64,000 bases of DNA, taken from assembly GCF_040096615.1 (NCBI RefSeq), contig NZ_JBBMEJ010000005.1, positions 119,762 through 183,761 on the forward strand, written 5' to 3'. Below the pieces are notes generated by a model, which was not told the DNA's origin, made no database searches, and saw only the letters and a list, made by a program, of their open reading frames with translations. The first letter of the stretch is position 1. Every line of letters starts with the position of its first letter. The stretch is from Blautia_A aquisgranensis (lineage in GTDB: Bacteria > Bacillota > Clostridia > Lachnospirales > Lachnospiraceae). Below are positions 8,450 to 16,292 of this stretch, piece by piece. Made by a program: the position numbers and the translations under genes.

Positions 8450-10360
8450 ATGAGAATCACAGATCTGCTTGATAAGCGAAGTGTCTCACTGGATGCAGCA
8501 CCGAAGAGCAAATCCGAGGCTTTGGATATGGCTGTAGATCTTATGGTGAAAAGTGAGAAGATCAGCGACAGAGAAGCGTACCGGAAACAGGTATACTTAA
8601 GAGAAGAAGAAAGTACAACGGGAATCGGCGACGGAATTGCCATTCCTCATGGAAAATGTGACGCAGTAAAGAAGCCGGGACTTGCAGCCATGGTAGTAAA
8701 AAACGGCGTGGAATTTGAAGCACTGGATGATGAGCCGGTAACACTGCTTTTCCTGATCGCGGCACCGAACACAGAGGATAACATTCATCTGGATGTTCTC
8801 AGCAAGCTGTCCGTTATGCTGATGGACGATAATTTTACGGAATCCTTACGTAATGCGAAATCGGTAGATGAGTTTATAGAGATTATCGATAAAGCAGATG
8901 ATGAGAAAAAAGATATCGACGAGAGACTTGCAGATACAGGCAGCTCCGAAGGAGCCAGAGCCAGACTGCTGGCAGTGACTTCCTGCCCCACAGGTATTGC
9001 CCACACCTACATGGCAGCAGAAGGACTGGAAAAAGCAGCAAAGGCGAAGGATTGCTTCATTAAAATAGAAACAAGAGGCTCCGGCGGAGCGAAAAATGTA
9101 CTTACTGATCAGGAGATCCAGGAGGCAGACTGCATCATCGTGGCAGCAGATGCCAAGGTTCCGATGGATCGTTTCGATGGAAAAAAACTGATCGAATGTC
9201 AGGTTTCCGATGGTATCAGCAAAGCAGATCAGCTGGTTGAACGTGCCATTTCCGGAGATGTACCGGTATATCATGCGACAGCAGGAAGCCAGAGCACTTC
9301 CACGACGAAGGCAGGCGGCGGAGCCGGACATAAGATCTATATGCAGCTGATGAATGGCGTATCCCATATGCTTCCGCTGGTTGTGGGTGGCGGTATTCTG
9401 ATCGCCATTGCGTTTCTGATCGATGGTCTGTGTGTGGATCTGAATTCTCTTCCAGCAGACCAGAGAGCAAATTTCGGTACTATTACACCGGTAGCAGCTG
9501 TACTTAAAAGCATCGGTGATACAGCATTTGGATTTATGCTTCCTGTACTGGCCGGCTTTATTGCAATGGCAATCGGTGACAGACCGGCACTTGCAGTTGG
9601 CCTTGTAGGCGGTATGATCGCAGCCAATGGAAAATCCGGTTTCCTCGGAGCGCTGCTTGCAGGTTTTCTTGCAGGATATCTGATCCTGGGACTTCGCAAA
9701 GTTTGTGATAAGCTTCCGGAAGCTCTGGAAAAAATTGCTCCTGTACTGATCTATCCGGTTGTTGGTGTCCTTCTTATGGGACTTTGCATGACTTTTATTG
9801 TTGAGCCGATCATGGGTGGCATCAACACAGGATTAAATAATGCCTTGACAGGCATGGGAAATTCAAGTAAAGTAATTTTAGGACTGGTTCTTGGCGGTAT
9901 GATGGCCATTGATATGGGCGGTCCTTTCAATAAAGCAGCGTATGTATTCGGTACAGCTGCAATCGCAGCAGGCAATTATGACATCATGGCAGCAGTTATG
10001 GTAGGAGGTATGACTCCTCCATGTGCGATCGCACTTGCATCTCTGCTGTTTAAAGACAAATTTACAAAAGAAGAGCGGGAAGCTGGTCCGACCAACTTTA
10101 TCATGGGACTTGCATTTATCACAGAGGGAGCGATTCCTTTTGCAGCTTCTGACCCGATTCATGTACTTCCGTCCTGTATTGTTGGTTCCGCAATAGCTGG
10201 AGCAATCTCCATGTTTTTCAACTGTACATTAATGGCACCTCACGGCGGAATCTTCGTATTCCCTGTGGTAGGGAACGCACTGATGTATCTGGTTGCGCTT
10301 GTTGTGGGAACTTTGATCTCAGCAGTACTCCTTGGAGTCCTGAAGAAAAAAGTCTCTTAA
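8450..10360 (+). CDS. fruA: PTS fructose transporter subunit IIABC
   Basis: A 636-residue three-domain permease. The IIA domain (about 1-150) has the phospho-histidine His67 in GIAIPHGK. The IIB domain (about 172-270) has phospho-cysteine Cys179 in VTSCPTGIAHTYMAAE. The membrane IIC domain runs from about 305 to the end with some nine or ten hydrophobic spans. It takes up fructose and releases fructose 1-phosphate inside. The A-B-C order in one chain is common in Firmicutes FruA. It is followed 33 nt later by a dedicated HPr-type gene, which would supply phosphate to His67. Confidence 0.95.
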   Translation: MRITDLLDKRSVSLDAAPKSKSEALDMAVDLMVKSEKISDREAYRKQVYLREEESTTGIGDGIAIPHGKCDAVKKPGLAAMVVKNGVEFEALDDEPVTLLFLIAAPNTEDNIHLDVLSKLSVMLMDDNFTESLRNAKSVDEFIEIIDKADDEKKDIDERLADTGSSEGARARLLAVTSCPTGIAHTYMAAEGLEKAAKAKDCFIKIETRGSGGAKNVLTDQEIQEADCIIVAADAKVPMDRFDGKKLIECQVSDGISKADQLVERAISGDVPVYHATAGSQSTSTTKAGGGAGHKIYMQLMNGVSHMLPLVVGGGILIAIAFLIDGLCVDLNSLPADQRANFGTITPVAAVLKSIGDTAFGFMLPVLAGFIAMAIGDRPALAVGLVGGMIAANGKSGFLGALLAGFLAGYLILGLRKVCDKLPEALEKIAPVLIYPVVGVLLMGLCMTFIVEPIMGGINTGLNNALTGMGNSSKVILGLVLGGMMAIDMGGPFNKAAYVFGTAAIAAGNYDIMAAVMVGGMTPPCAIALASLLFKDKFTKEEREAGPTNFIMGLAFITEGAIPFAASDPIHVLPSCIVGSAIAGAISMFFNCTLMAPHGGIFVFPVVGNALMYLVALVVGTLISAVLLGVLKKKVS

Positions 10361-10393
10361 AACTTAAAAAATAAAAATTTGGAGGATAAAGAA

Positions 10394-10651
10394 ATGAAAG
10401 AATTCAAGTATGTAGTAACAGATAACGAAGGAATCCATGCACGCCCGGCCGGAGAGCTTGTGAAACTTGTAAAAGGATTCGAGTCCAAGATCACAATTGA
10501 GAAAGACGGCAAGACAGTAGAGTGCAGAAAACTTCTCGCACTGATGGGACTTGGCGTAAAGAAAGGCCATGAGGTTACTTTTACATTCGACGGTGCAGAT
10601 GAGGATGCAGCATACGAGGCAGTAAGCAAATTCATGCAGGAGAACCTGTAA
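10394..10651 (+). CDS. HPr-family phosphocarrier of the fructose operon, lacking the regulatory Ser46
   Basis: An 85-residue HPr fold with the catalytic GIHARPAGEL loop, so His15 is intact. At the position of the regulatory serine the protein has Lys46 (ECRKLLALMGLGV, where ordinary HPr reads AKSIMGVMSLG). Phosphotransfer from Enzyme I to FruA should work, but phosphorylation by HPr kinase should not. It would therefore neither act as a CcpA corepressor nor be shut off by it. ATG 10394 is chosen because GGAGG lies at 10381-10385; a TTG at 10379 falls on the ribosome site itself. A terminator follows directly. Confidence 0.88.
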   Translation: MKEFKYVVTDNEGIHARPAGELVKLVKGFESKITIEKDGKTVECRKLLALMGLGVKKGHEVTFTFDGADEDAAYEAVSKFMQENL

Positions 10652-10675
10652 TTCCTGAATGGAAGAATAAGAGAC

Positions 10676-10711
10676 AAGACATCCCGGTCGCATGATCGGG
10701 GTGTCTTTTTT
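10676..10711 (+). terminator. Terminator between the HPr gene and fruR
   Basis: AAGACATCCCGGTC pairs with GATCGGGGTGTCTT and runs into T6. Read-through must supply fruR if it has no promoter of its own, so this may set a lower regulator level. Confidence 0.85.
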
Positions 10712-10724
10712 AAGGAGGATGGTT

Positions 10725-11465
10725 ATGCTGACAGAGCAGAGATATGAGATCATTCTCGGGCTTCTCAGAGAAAAAAACAGTGTAACTGTGACAGAGCTGA
10801 AAGATATTCTGGAGGCATCGGAATCCACAGTACGCAGGGATATTACAGCACTATATAAGGCTGGAAAGCTTACCAGGGTTTTTGGCGGTGCCGTGGCTCT
10901 GGAGCAAAAAGTGAATGCCTATGAACCCACAGTGGCACAGAAATCTGAGCTGAATACAGAAGAAAAAAAGAAGATCGCAGTCTATGCAGCGTCGCTGATA
11001 AAGCCGGAGGATTTTGTGTATCTGGATGCAGGAACTACTACAGGATATATGCTGGAGCATCTGAATGATTCCAGGGCAACTTTTGTGACGAACGGTGTGT
11101 CCCATGCCAGAACGCTGGCGCAGATGGGAGAGCGGGTACTTCTGGTTGGCGGTGAGCTGAAAGGCTCCACGGAAGCAGTAATTGGAAGCCAGGCCATGCA
11201 GATGCTTAAGAATTATCATTTTACAAAGGGTTTTTTCGGAACGAACGGAATGACTCAGAAAGAAGGTTTTACTACTCCGGAAGCCAATGAGGCTCTGGTC
11301 AAGCGCACAGCCATGGAACAGTGCCTGGAGCGTTATGTGGTATCAGACAGCTCCAAATTCGGTCTGATCAGTGCTGTGACATTTTTTTCTTTTGACGAGG
11401 CTGTTATTCTTACAGAAAATTGTTCAAGAGAATATAGAGACTGCAAAAATATACAGATCATATAA
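10725..11465 (+). CDS. fruR: DeoR-family regulator, probable fructose operon repressor
   Basis: A 246-residue DeoR/GlpR-type regulator. The N-terminal winged helix has VTVTELKDILEASESTVRRDI at about 20-40. The C-terminal sugar-phosphate sensor begins near 75 and includes DAGTTTGYM, VTNGVSHA and the late DSSKFG. In related operons the effector is fructose 1-phosphate. ATG 10725 has AAGGAGG seven bases upstream; an ATG at 10692 would fall inside the terminator hairpin and is rejected. Sitting last in the operon, and behind a terminator, is less usual than the regulator-first order. Confidence 0.85.
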   Translation: MLTEQRYEIILGLLREKNSVTVTELKDILEASESTVRRDITALYKAGKLTRVFGGAVALEQKVNAYEPTVAQKSELNTEEKKKIAVYAASLIKPEDFVYLDAGTTTGYMLEHLNDSRATFVTNGVSHARTLAQMGERVLLVGGELKGSTEAVIGSQAMQMLKNYHFTKGFFGTNGMTQKEGFTTPEANEALVKRTAMEQCLERYVVSDSSKFGLISAVTFFSFDEAVILTENCSREYRDCKNIQII

Positions 11466-11533
11466 GAATATAAACAGACAGCCACGGATCATTTGCCGGA
11501 TAATTTCCGGATGGCTGTAATAGAGGAGAGGCT

Positions 11534-11573
11534 GGCTATATAAGTAACAAGAAACTTATATAGCCGGTTTTTT
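11534..11573 (+). terminator. Terminator after fruR
   Basis: GGCTATATAAGT pairs with ACTTATATAGCC, followed by GG and T6. A weaker hairpin (ACAGCCA/TGGCTGT) sits at 11477-11518. Confidence 0.88.
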
Positions 11574-11640
11574 GCGCTTATAAAAAAGCTTATGACAGCA
11601 GTTGGGGTCTGGAAAATTAAGGAGTATCAAGAAAATCATA

Positions 11641-11669
11641 TTGACTAGATAGGAAAAGTATGATAATTT
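11641..11669 (+). promoter_or_regulatory. Probable promoter for larE
   Basis: TTGACT (11641-11646), 17-nt spacer, TAATTT (11664-11669); larE starts 35 nt further on after AGAGGTG. Confidence 0.5.
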
Positions 11670-11703
11670 GTTTGGATAAATATGATTTAGAAGAGGTGAA
11701 ACG

Positions 11704-12519
11704 ATGTCAGATAAAAATTTGCAGGAAGTATTAAAAAAACAGGAAGAGCTGAAGACTTATATTCAGGAGCTTGGAAGTGTGGCAGTGGCTTTTTCCGGAG
11801 GTGTGGATTCCACATATCTTCTGAAAGTGGCACATGATACCCTGGGAGACAAGGCAATCGCGGTAACGGCAAGATCCTGTTCTTTTCCGGAGAGAGAGCT
11901 TAAACAGGCGATGCGCTTCTGCGAAAAAGAAGGAATCCGTCACTTTGTCTGTGAATCCGAGGAGCTGGATATCGAGGGCTTTTCCCATAATCCGAAGAAC
12001 CGGTGTTATATCTGCAAGCATGAGCTGTTTGAGAAAATCATAGACATTGCGAAGGAACAGAAGCTGGTGTATATTGCAGAAGGCTCCAATATGGATGATA
12101 ACGGAGATTACAGACCGGGGCTACAGGCAGTGGCAGAGCTTGGCGTGACCAGCCCTCTTCGCCATGCGGAGCTTAATAAGGAAGAAATCCGTATTTTATC
12201 CAGAGAGCTTGGGCTGTCTACATGGGATAAGCAGTCTTTTGCCTGCCTTTCCTCCAGATTTGTCTATGGGGAGGAGATCACAAGAGAAAAGCTTTCCATG
12301 GTTGATAAAGCAGAACAGCTGCTTCTGGATCTGGGATTTCATCAGGTCCGTGTGCGGATTCATGGAATGATGGCACGTATTGAAGTGATGCCGGAGGAAT
12401 TCTCAAAAATTCTTGAAAACCGGGAAAAGATTACAAAAGAATTTAAGACATACGGCTTTACATATGTTACAATGGACTTAACGGGGTACAGAACAGGAAG
12501 CATGAATGAGACACTGTAG
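11704..12519 (+). CDS. larE: LarE-type ATP-dependent sacrificial sulfur transferase
   Basis: A 271-residue PP-loop ATPase. SGGVDS at 31-36 binds and adenylates with ATP. Cys181 in FACLSSR matches the cysteine that LarE sacrifices as sulfur donor when it thiolates the pyridinium dicarboxylate precursor of the nickel-pincer cofactor. A CYIC pair (101-104) is also conserved. The cofactor serves lactate racemase LarA and relatives. No larA, larB or larC is in the window, so this is an isolated copy here. A broader role as a sulfur-transfer enzyme is possible. Confidence 0.85.
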   Translation: MSDKNLQEVLKKQEELKTYIQELGSVAVAFSGGVDSTYLLKVAHDTLGDKAIAVTARSCSFPERELKQAMRFCEKEGIRHFVCESEELDIEGFSHNPKNRCYICKHELFEKIIDIAKEQKLVYIAEGSNMDDNGDYRPGLQAVAELGVTSPLRHAELNKEEIRILSRELGLSTWDKQSFACLSSRFVYGEEITREKLSMVDKAEQLLLDLGFHQVRVRIHGMMARIEVMPEEFSKILENREKITKEFKTYGFTYVTMDLTGYRTGSMNETL

Positions 12520-12553
12520 AAGCTGCCCCGGTTTATTTAACGGGAGGTTTTTT

Positions 12554-13345
12554 ATGGTATATTCAGACAATGGAAAATTATATCACATCCAGGTTGCACC
12601 AGGAGAGGTTGGGAAATATGTGATCCTGCCGGGAAATCCCAAGCGCTGTGCGAAGATCGCGAAGTATTTTGATGATCCGGTGCTTGTGGCAGACAGCAGG
12701 GAATTTGTTACCTATACGGGATATCTGGATGGGGAAAAAGTCAGCGTCACTTCCACCGGTATCGGAGGTCCTTCGGCAGCGATCGCCATGGAAGAGCTGG
12801 TTCAGTGCGGGGCGGATACATTTCTTCGTGTGGGAACCTGCGGCGGAATGGATCTGAATGTAAAAGGTGGCGATATTGTGGTTGCTACCGGTGCAATCCG
12901 TATGGAAGGAACCAGCCGCGAGTATGCGCCGATCGAATTTCCGGCAGTTGCCAGTCTGGAGGTAGCCAATGCGCTGGCTGCTTCAGCGAAGGCTCTGGGA
13001 GCAAAATATCATACAGGTGTTGTTCAGTGTAAGGATTCCTTCTATGGACAGCATTCTCCGCAGACCAAGCCGGTAAGCTATGAGCTGGAGAATAAATGGG
13101 AAGCCTGGCTGCGTCTGGGCTGCCTGGCCTCAGAGATGGAGTCCGCTGCGTTAATGACTGTGGCAAGTTACCTTCGTGTACGCTTTGGTTCAGCTTTTCT
13201 TGTACTGGGTAATCAGGAGCGGGCAAAGAAGGGACTGGATAACCCTCAGGCCCGGGATACAGATCTGGCGATACGTGTGACAGTTGATGCTATGCGTCGA
13301 CTGATCCGGGAAGATAAAGAAGCAGCAGATGTCGGTGAGAAGTAA
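12554..13345 (+). CDS. udp: Uridine phosphorylase-type nucleoside phosphorylase
   Basis: A 263-residue PNP/UDP family 1 phosphorylase. ILPGNPKRC at the N-terminus, VGTCGGMD near 95 and the ribose-binding SEMESAAL near 193 are family signatures. It splits uridine (or another nucleoside) with phosphate to ribose 1-phosphate and base. ATG 12554 follows CGGGAGG; an in-frame ATG at 12506 would overlap larE by 14 nt and lacks a ribosome site. It lies 34 nt after larE and is probably co-transcribed. Pyrimidine specificity is favoured by overall similarity, but purine activity is not excluded. Confidence 0.85.
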   Translation: MVYSDNGKLYHIQVAPGEVGKYVILPGNPKRCAKIAKYFDDPVLVADSREFVTYTGYLDGEKVSVTSTGIGGPSAAIAMEELVQCGADTFLRVGTCGGMDLNVKGGDIVVATGAIRMEGTSREYAPIEFPAVASLEVANALAASAKALGAKYHTGVVQCKDSFYGQHSPQTKPVSYELENKWEAWLRLGCLASEMESAALMTVASYLRVRFGSAFLVLGNQERAKKGLDNPQARDTDLAIRVTVDAMRRLIREDKEAADVGEK

Positions 13346-13380
13346 ATGATTACGGGCATTTATTAAGAAATAGCAGGGAG

Positions 13381-13427
13381 TTTCCGCCGGAATTGTGCTG
13401 TAAAACAGCCGCAGTTCCGGTGGAAAA
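13381..13427. repeat. Inverted repeat just before trmO
   Basis: TTTCCGCCGGAA pairs with TTCCGGTGGAAA, with an inner CTGTAAAACAG stem. The 3' arm contains the only purine-rich ribosome-site-like sequence (GGTGGAAAA) before trmO. Read on the minus strand it ends in a T run, so it could also be a minus-strand terminator. Confidence 0.55.
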
Positions 13428-13436
13428 AAACAGATT

Positions 13437-14114
13437 ATGAAAATAATTGCAAGAATACAGAGCGATTTTCCTACGAAGTTTGGAATTCCGCGCCAGAGCG
13501 GGCGCGTGGAAGAACTGACAGCTAGGATCGTATTTGAACCGGAATATCGGGTAAGAGAGGCAGTGAAAGGGCTTGAGGATTTTTCACATATATGGCTGAT
13601 CTGGGAGTTCTCAGAGGCTGTGCGTGAGAGCTGGTCCCCTACGGTACGGCCGCCACGGCTTGGCGGAAATGAGAGAATGGGCGTGTTTGCTACCAGGTCA
13701 CCGTTCCGGCCGAATGCGCTTGGGCTTTCCAGCGTGAAGCTGGAGCATATTGAACTGGACAGTCAGAATGGACCGGTACTTGTTGTGTCCGGTGCAGATC
13801 TCATGGATGGAACGCCGATCTATGATATCAAGCCATATATTCCGGCTGCGGACTGTCATCCGGAAGCGACAGGCGGCTTTGCCCAAAAGGTGGAGCAGCG
13901 TTTTTTGAAGGTGGAGATTCCGGAACCTTGGAACAGTATGATTCCGGAGGAAAAGTTGCAGGCACTTAAGGGAGTTCTGCGTGAAGATCCAAGACCTGCT
14001 TATCAGAAGGATCCGGAACGTGTATATGGAATGCCTTTTGCCGGAATGGATATACATTTCCGGGTGCGGGATGAAGTGCTGACCGTGTGCGGTGTCACAG
14101 AATATAAAAAATAA
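13437..14114 (+). CDS. trmO: tRNA (N6-threonylcarbamoyladenosine-37) methyltransferase, TsaA/YaeB family
   Basis: A 225-residue protein of the UPF0066 family. SDFPTKFGIPRQSG at the N-terminus, then RPPRLGG, MGVFATRSPFRPNALGLS and DGTPIYDIKPYIP are the SAM-binding signatures of TrmO. It adds a methyl group to the t6A base next to the anticodon of ANN-decoding tRNAs. The C-terminal 60 residues form the usual small extra domain. The start is fixed by homology; no good Shine-Dalgarno is visible, and the nearest candidate (GGTGG, 13 nt away) is inside a hairpin. No neighbours share its pathway. Confidence 0.9.
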   Translation: MKIIARIQSDFPTKFGIPRQSGRVEELTARIVFEPEYRVREAVKGLEDFSHIWLIWEFSEAVRESWSPTVRPPRLGGNERMGVFATRSPFRPNALGLSSVKLEHIELDSQNGPVLVVSGADLMDGTPIYDIKPYIPAADCHPEATGGFAQKVEQRFLKVEIPEPWNSMIPEEKLQALKGVLREDPRPAYQKDPERVYGMPFAGMDIHFRVRDEVLTVCGVTEYKK

Positions 14115-14133
14115 ATAAAATCTCAAATTACCT

Positions 14134-14189
14134 TTGACAAACTTTTTAAGCCATGGTATTATGAATATAGAGTTAGCGAATGCTAACTC
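14134..14189 (+). promoter_or_regulatory. Consensus promoter followed by a perfect operator-like dyad, upstream of DUF2325
   Basis: TTGACA (14134-14139), 17-nt spacer and TATTAT (14157-14162). Seven bases later lies GAGTTAGC-N4-GCTAACTC (14170-14189), a perfect 8-bp dyad at the expected start site. It has no T run, so it looks like a repressor site. The GTTAGC/GCTAAC half-sites resemble those of metal-dependent DtxR-type repressors; that link is an inference. A partial copy (AGAGTTAG) is at 14204. Confidence 0.7.
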
Positions 14190-14261
14190 GAAATTTTAGG
14201 CCAAGAGTTAGATCAGAATAACCATATAATAAAAAGTTTAAGAATCAAAGGAGAGTGAATT

Positions 14262-14543
14262 ATGAGCGTTGTAATTGTAGGCGGTAATGAAAGAATGGTA
14301 TGTCAGTATGAGGATATCTGTAAAGGCTTTGGATGTAAGGCGAAGGTTTTTGCCAAGGAAAAAGGAGCCATGAAGAAAAAGATCGGTGTGCCGGATCTGA
14401 TGATCCTGTTCACAAGCACAGTTTCTCACAAAATGGTGAACTGTGCAGTGGAAGAGGCAAAGAAAAAATCCATTCCTGTGTGCCGCTGCCACACAAGCAG
14501 CGCTGCAGCTCTTGAGAATATTCTGAAACAGTACTGTGCATAA
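14262..14543 (+). CDS. DUF2325 domain protein
   Basis: A 93-residue protein that is wholly a DUF2325 domain. It starts VVIVGGNERM, continues with a CKGFGCKAKVF segment and ends with CRCHTSSAAALENIL. The alternating strands and helices and the early GGN loop suggest a small Rossmann-like fold. Six cysteines in 93 residues hint at metal or redox chemistry. It is a single-gene unit behind a strong promoter with an operator-like palindrome. The family function is unknown. Confidence 0.85.
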   Translation: MSVVIVGGNERMVCQYEDICKGFGCKAKVFAKEKGAMKKKIGVPDLMILFTSTVSHKMVNCAVEEAKKKSIPVCRCHTSSAAALENILKQYCA

Positions 14544-14758
14544 GAAATGAGCCGGATGGCACGTTTCTCTTGTATAATTTGACTTTTTTTGCGGAAATGT
14601 GGCAGAAAGACTTGCAAAATGATGAGTTTTTCAATAAAATAGCCGTAGGTTTCTGCGGTAAAGCGTTGCAGTGAATCACAAAAAAGTAGCGCTGGAAGTC
14701 AGGATGCTGTGTTTATTTCAGATGGCAGCATCGAAATTACAGGTGAGAGGTGTTATTC

Positions 14759-16078
14759 ATGAAAAAAGTTGTTAAATTTGGTGGAAGTTCTCTTGCAAAT
14801 GCAGAGCAGTTCCAGAAGGTTGGCGATATCATCCGCAGCGATGAGAGTCGCTGTTATGTAGTTCCGTCAGCTCCGGGTAAGAGATTTGATGAGGATATTA
14901 AAGTAACAGATATGCTCTATGGCTGCTATGAAGCAGCTTCCAATGGAGAAGATTTTTCCGATAAGCTCAAAGCGATCAAAGAGAGATATTATGAGATCAT
15001 CAAAGGTCTTGGGCTGACTCTTTCTCTCGAGGATGAGTTTAAGAAGATCGAGGAGGATTTCCGCGCACAGGCAGGAATCCAGTATGCGGCATCCAGAGGA
15101 GAGTTCCTCAACGGAAAGATCATGGCAGCATATCTTGGATATGATTTTGTAGATGCAGCTTCTGTAATTCGTTTTGATAAGAACGGCAACCTGGAAGCAG
15201 AGGAGACAGATAAGCTCCTTTCCAAAAAACTTAGCAAATGCCAGCATGCGGTAATTCCGGGATTTTACGGTGCCTGTGCAGACGGCACAGTTAAGACATT
15301 TTCCAGAGGTGGCTCTGACGTAACAGGATCCCTGGTTGCAAAAGCGATCCATGCAGATATTTATGAGAACTGGACAGATGTTTCCGGTTTCCTTGTAACA
15401 GATCCGCGTATCGTGCATAATCCTGAACCGATCGAGGCAATCACATACAGAGAGCTTCGTGAGCTTTCCTATATGGGTGCTACTGTTCTTCATGAGGATG
15501 CAATCTTCCCGGTACGTAAAGAGGGAATTCCGATCAATATCCGTAACACTAACAGCCCGGAAGACAAGGGTACTCTGATCGTAGAGAGCACCTGCAAGAA
15601 GCCGAAATTCACGATCACAGGTATCGCAGGAAAGAAAGGCTTCTGTTCCATCAATATTGAGAAATCCATGATGAACAGCGAGATCGGATTTGGTCGCAAG
15701 GTTCTTCAGGTATTTGAGGATCAGGGGATCAGCTTTGAGCATGTACCGTCCGGAATCGATACCATGACTGTATATGTTCATCAGGATGAGTTCGAGGAAA
15801 AAGAGCAGCAGGTTATTGCCGGAATACACCGTGCAGTACAGCCGGACTTCGTGGAGATGGAATCCGATCTTGCACTGATCGCAGTGGTAGGAAGAGGAAT
15901 GAAGTCCCAGAGAGGAACAGCGGGAAGAATCTTTTCTGCCCTTGCTCATGCCAACGTAAATGTAAAGATGATCGATCAGGGTTCCAGTGAACTGAACATT
16001 ATCATCGGTGTGGAGAACCGCGATTTCGAAAAAGCAGTCAGAGCGATTTATGATATTTTTGTATTAACCAGAATCTGA
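14759..16078 (+). CDS. lysC: Aspartate kinase
   Basis: A 439-residue aspartokinase with KFGGSSLA at residues 5-12 and the kinase domain to about 290. Two ACT domains follow (about 300-365 and 375-439), including FSALAHANVNVKMIDQGSSELNI in the second. It phosphorylates aspartate, the first step to lysine, methionine, threonine and diaminopimelate. Feedback by lysine and/or threonine through the ACT domains is expected. ATG 14759 follows AGGTGAGAGG; the GTG at 14750 lies within that site. The 215-nt leader (14544-14758) has a 7-bp hairpin (14703-14732), but I do not recognise a lysine riboswitch in it. Confidence 0.93.
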   Translation: MKKVVKFGGSSLANAEQFQKVGDIIRSDESRCYVVPSAPGKRFDEDIKVTDMLYGCYEAASNGEDFSDKLKAIKERYYEIIKGLGLTLSLEDEFKKIEEDFRAQAGIQYAASRGEFLNGKIMAAYLGYDFVDAASVIRFDKNGNLEAEETDKLLSKKLSKCQHAVIPGFYGACADGTVKTFSRGGSDVTGSLVAKAIHADIYENWTDVSGFLVTDPRIVHNPEPIEAITYRELRELSYMGATVLHEDAIFPVRKEGIPINIRNTNSPEDKGTLIVESTCKKPKFTITGIAGKKGFCSINIEKSMMNSEIGFGRKVLQVFEDQGISFEHVPSGIDTMTVYVHQDEFEEKEQQVIAGIHRAVQPDFVEMESDLALIAVVGRGMKSQRGTAGRIFSALAHANVNVKMIDQGSSELNIIIGVENRDFEKAVRAIYDIFVLTRI

Positions 16079-16103
16079 AAAAAATCTGCCCGTAGATTTT
16101 TTT
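16079..16103 (+). terminator. Terminator 1 after aspartate kinase
   Basis: AAAAATCT, a 6-nt loop and AGATTTTTTT right after the stop codon. Confidence 0.75.
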
Positions 16104-16154
16104 CATGAGGAAGAAGCGAAACGGATTCCGAATGTAAAGTATATATTAGGCTAC

Positions 16155-16201
16155 AAAAAACACTGCAAGGTATCATCTACAGAACCTTGCAGTGTTTTTT
16201 A
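16155..16201 (+). terminator. Terminator 2 after aspartate kinase
   Basis: AACACTGCAAGGT pairs with ACCTTGCAGTGTT (with an extra A at the loop), then T6. The two terminators in tandem insulate the next promoter. Confidence 0.88.
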
Positions 16202-16225
16202 TGTTTTTTATCCCGTTTTATGATA

Positions 16226-16254
16226 TTGACAGGCGCAAACATATGTTCTATAAT
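16226..16254 (+). promoter_or_regulatory. Perfect consensus promoter carrying a LexA-like (SOS) box in its spacer
   Basis: TTGACA (16226-16231), 17-nt spacer, TATAAT (16249-16254). The spacer holds CAAACATATGTTCT (16236-16249). This matches 12 of 14 positions of the Gram-positive LexA/DinR consensus CGAACRNRYGTTYC. Placement between -35 and -10 would let LexA block polymerase. It drives the radical SAM/DUF4130 pair. Confidence 0.75.
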
Positions 16255-16292
16255 TCGCCTAAAGAAAAAAGAATGTTTGTTTGGAGAAGACT

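Noticed and set aside
10692..10724. Upstream ATG for fruR
   Set aside because: It lies inside the terminator hairpin, and AAGGAGG correctly serves ATG 10725.
14544..14758. Possible lysine riboswitch before aspartate kinase
   Set aside because: The leader has one short hairpin but none of the conserved core sequences of the L box, and it has no terminator-antiterminator pair.
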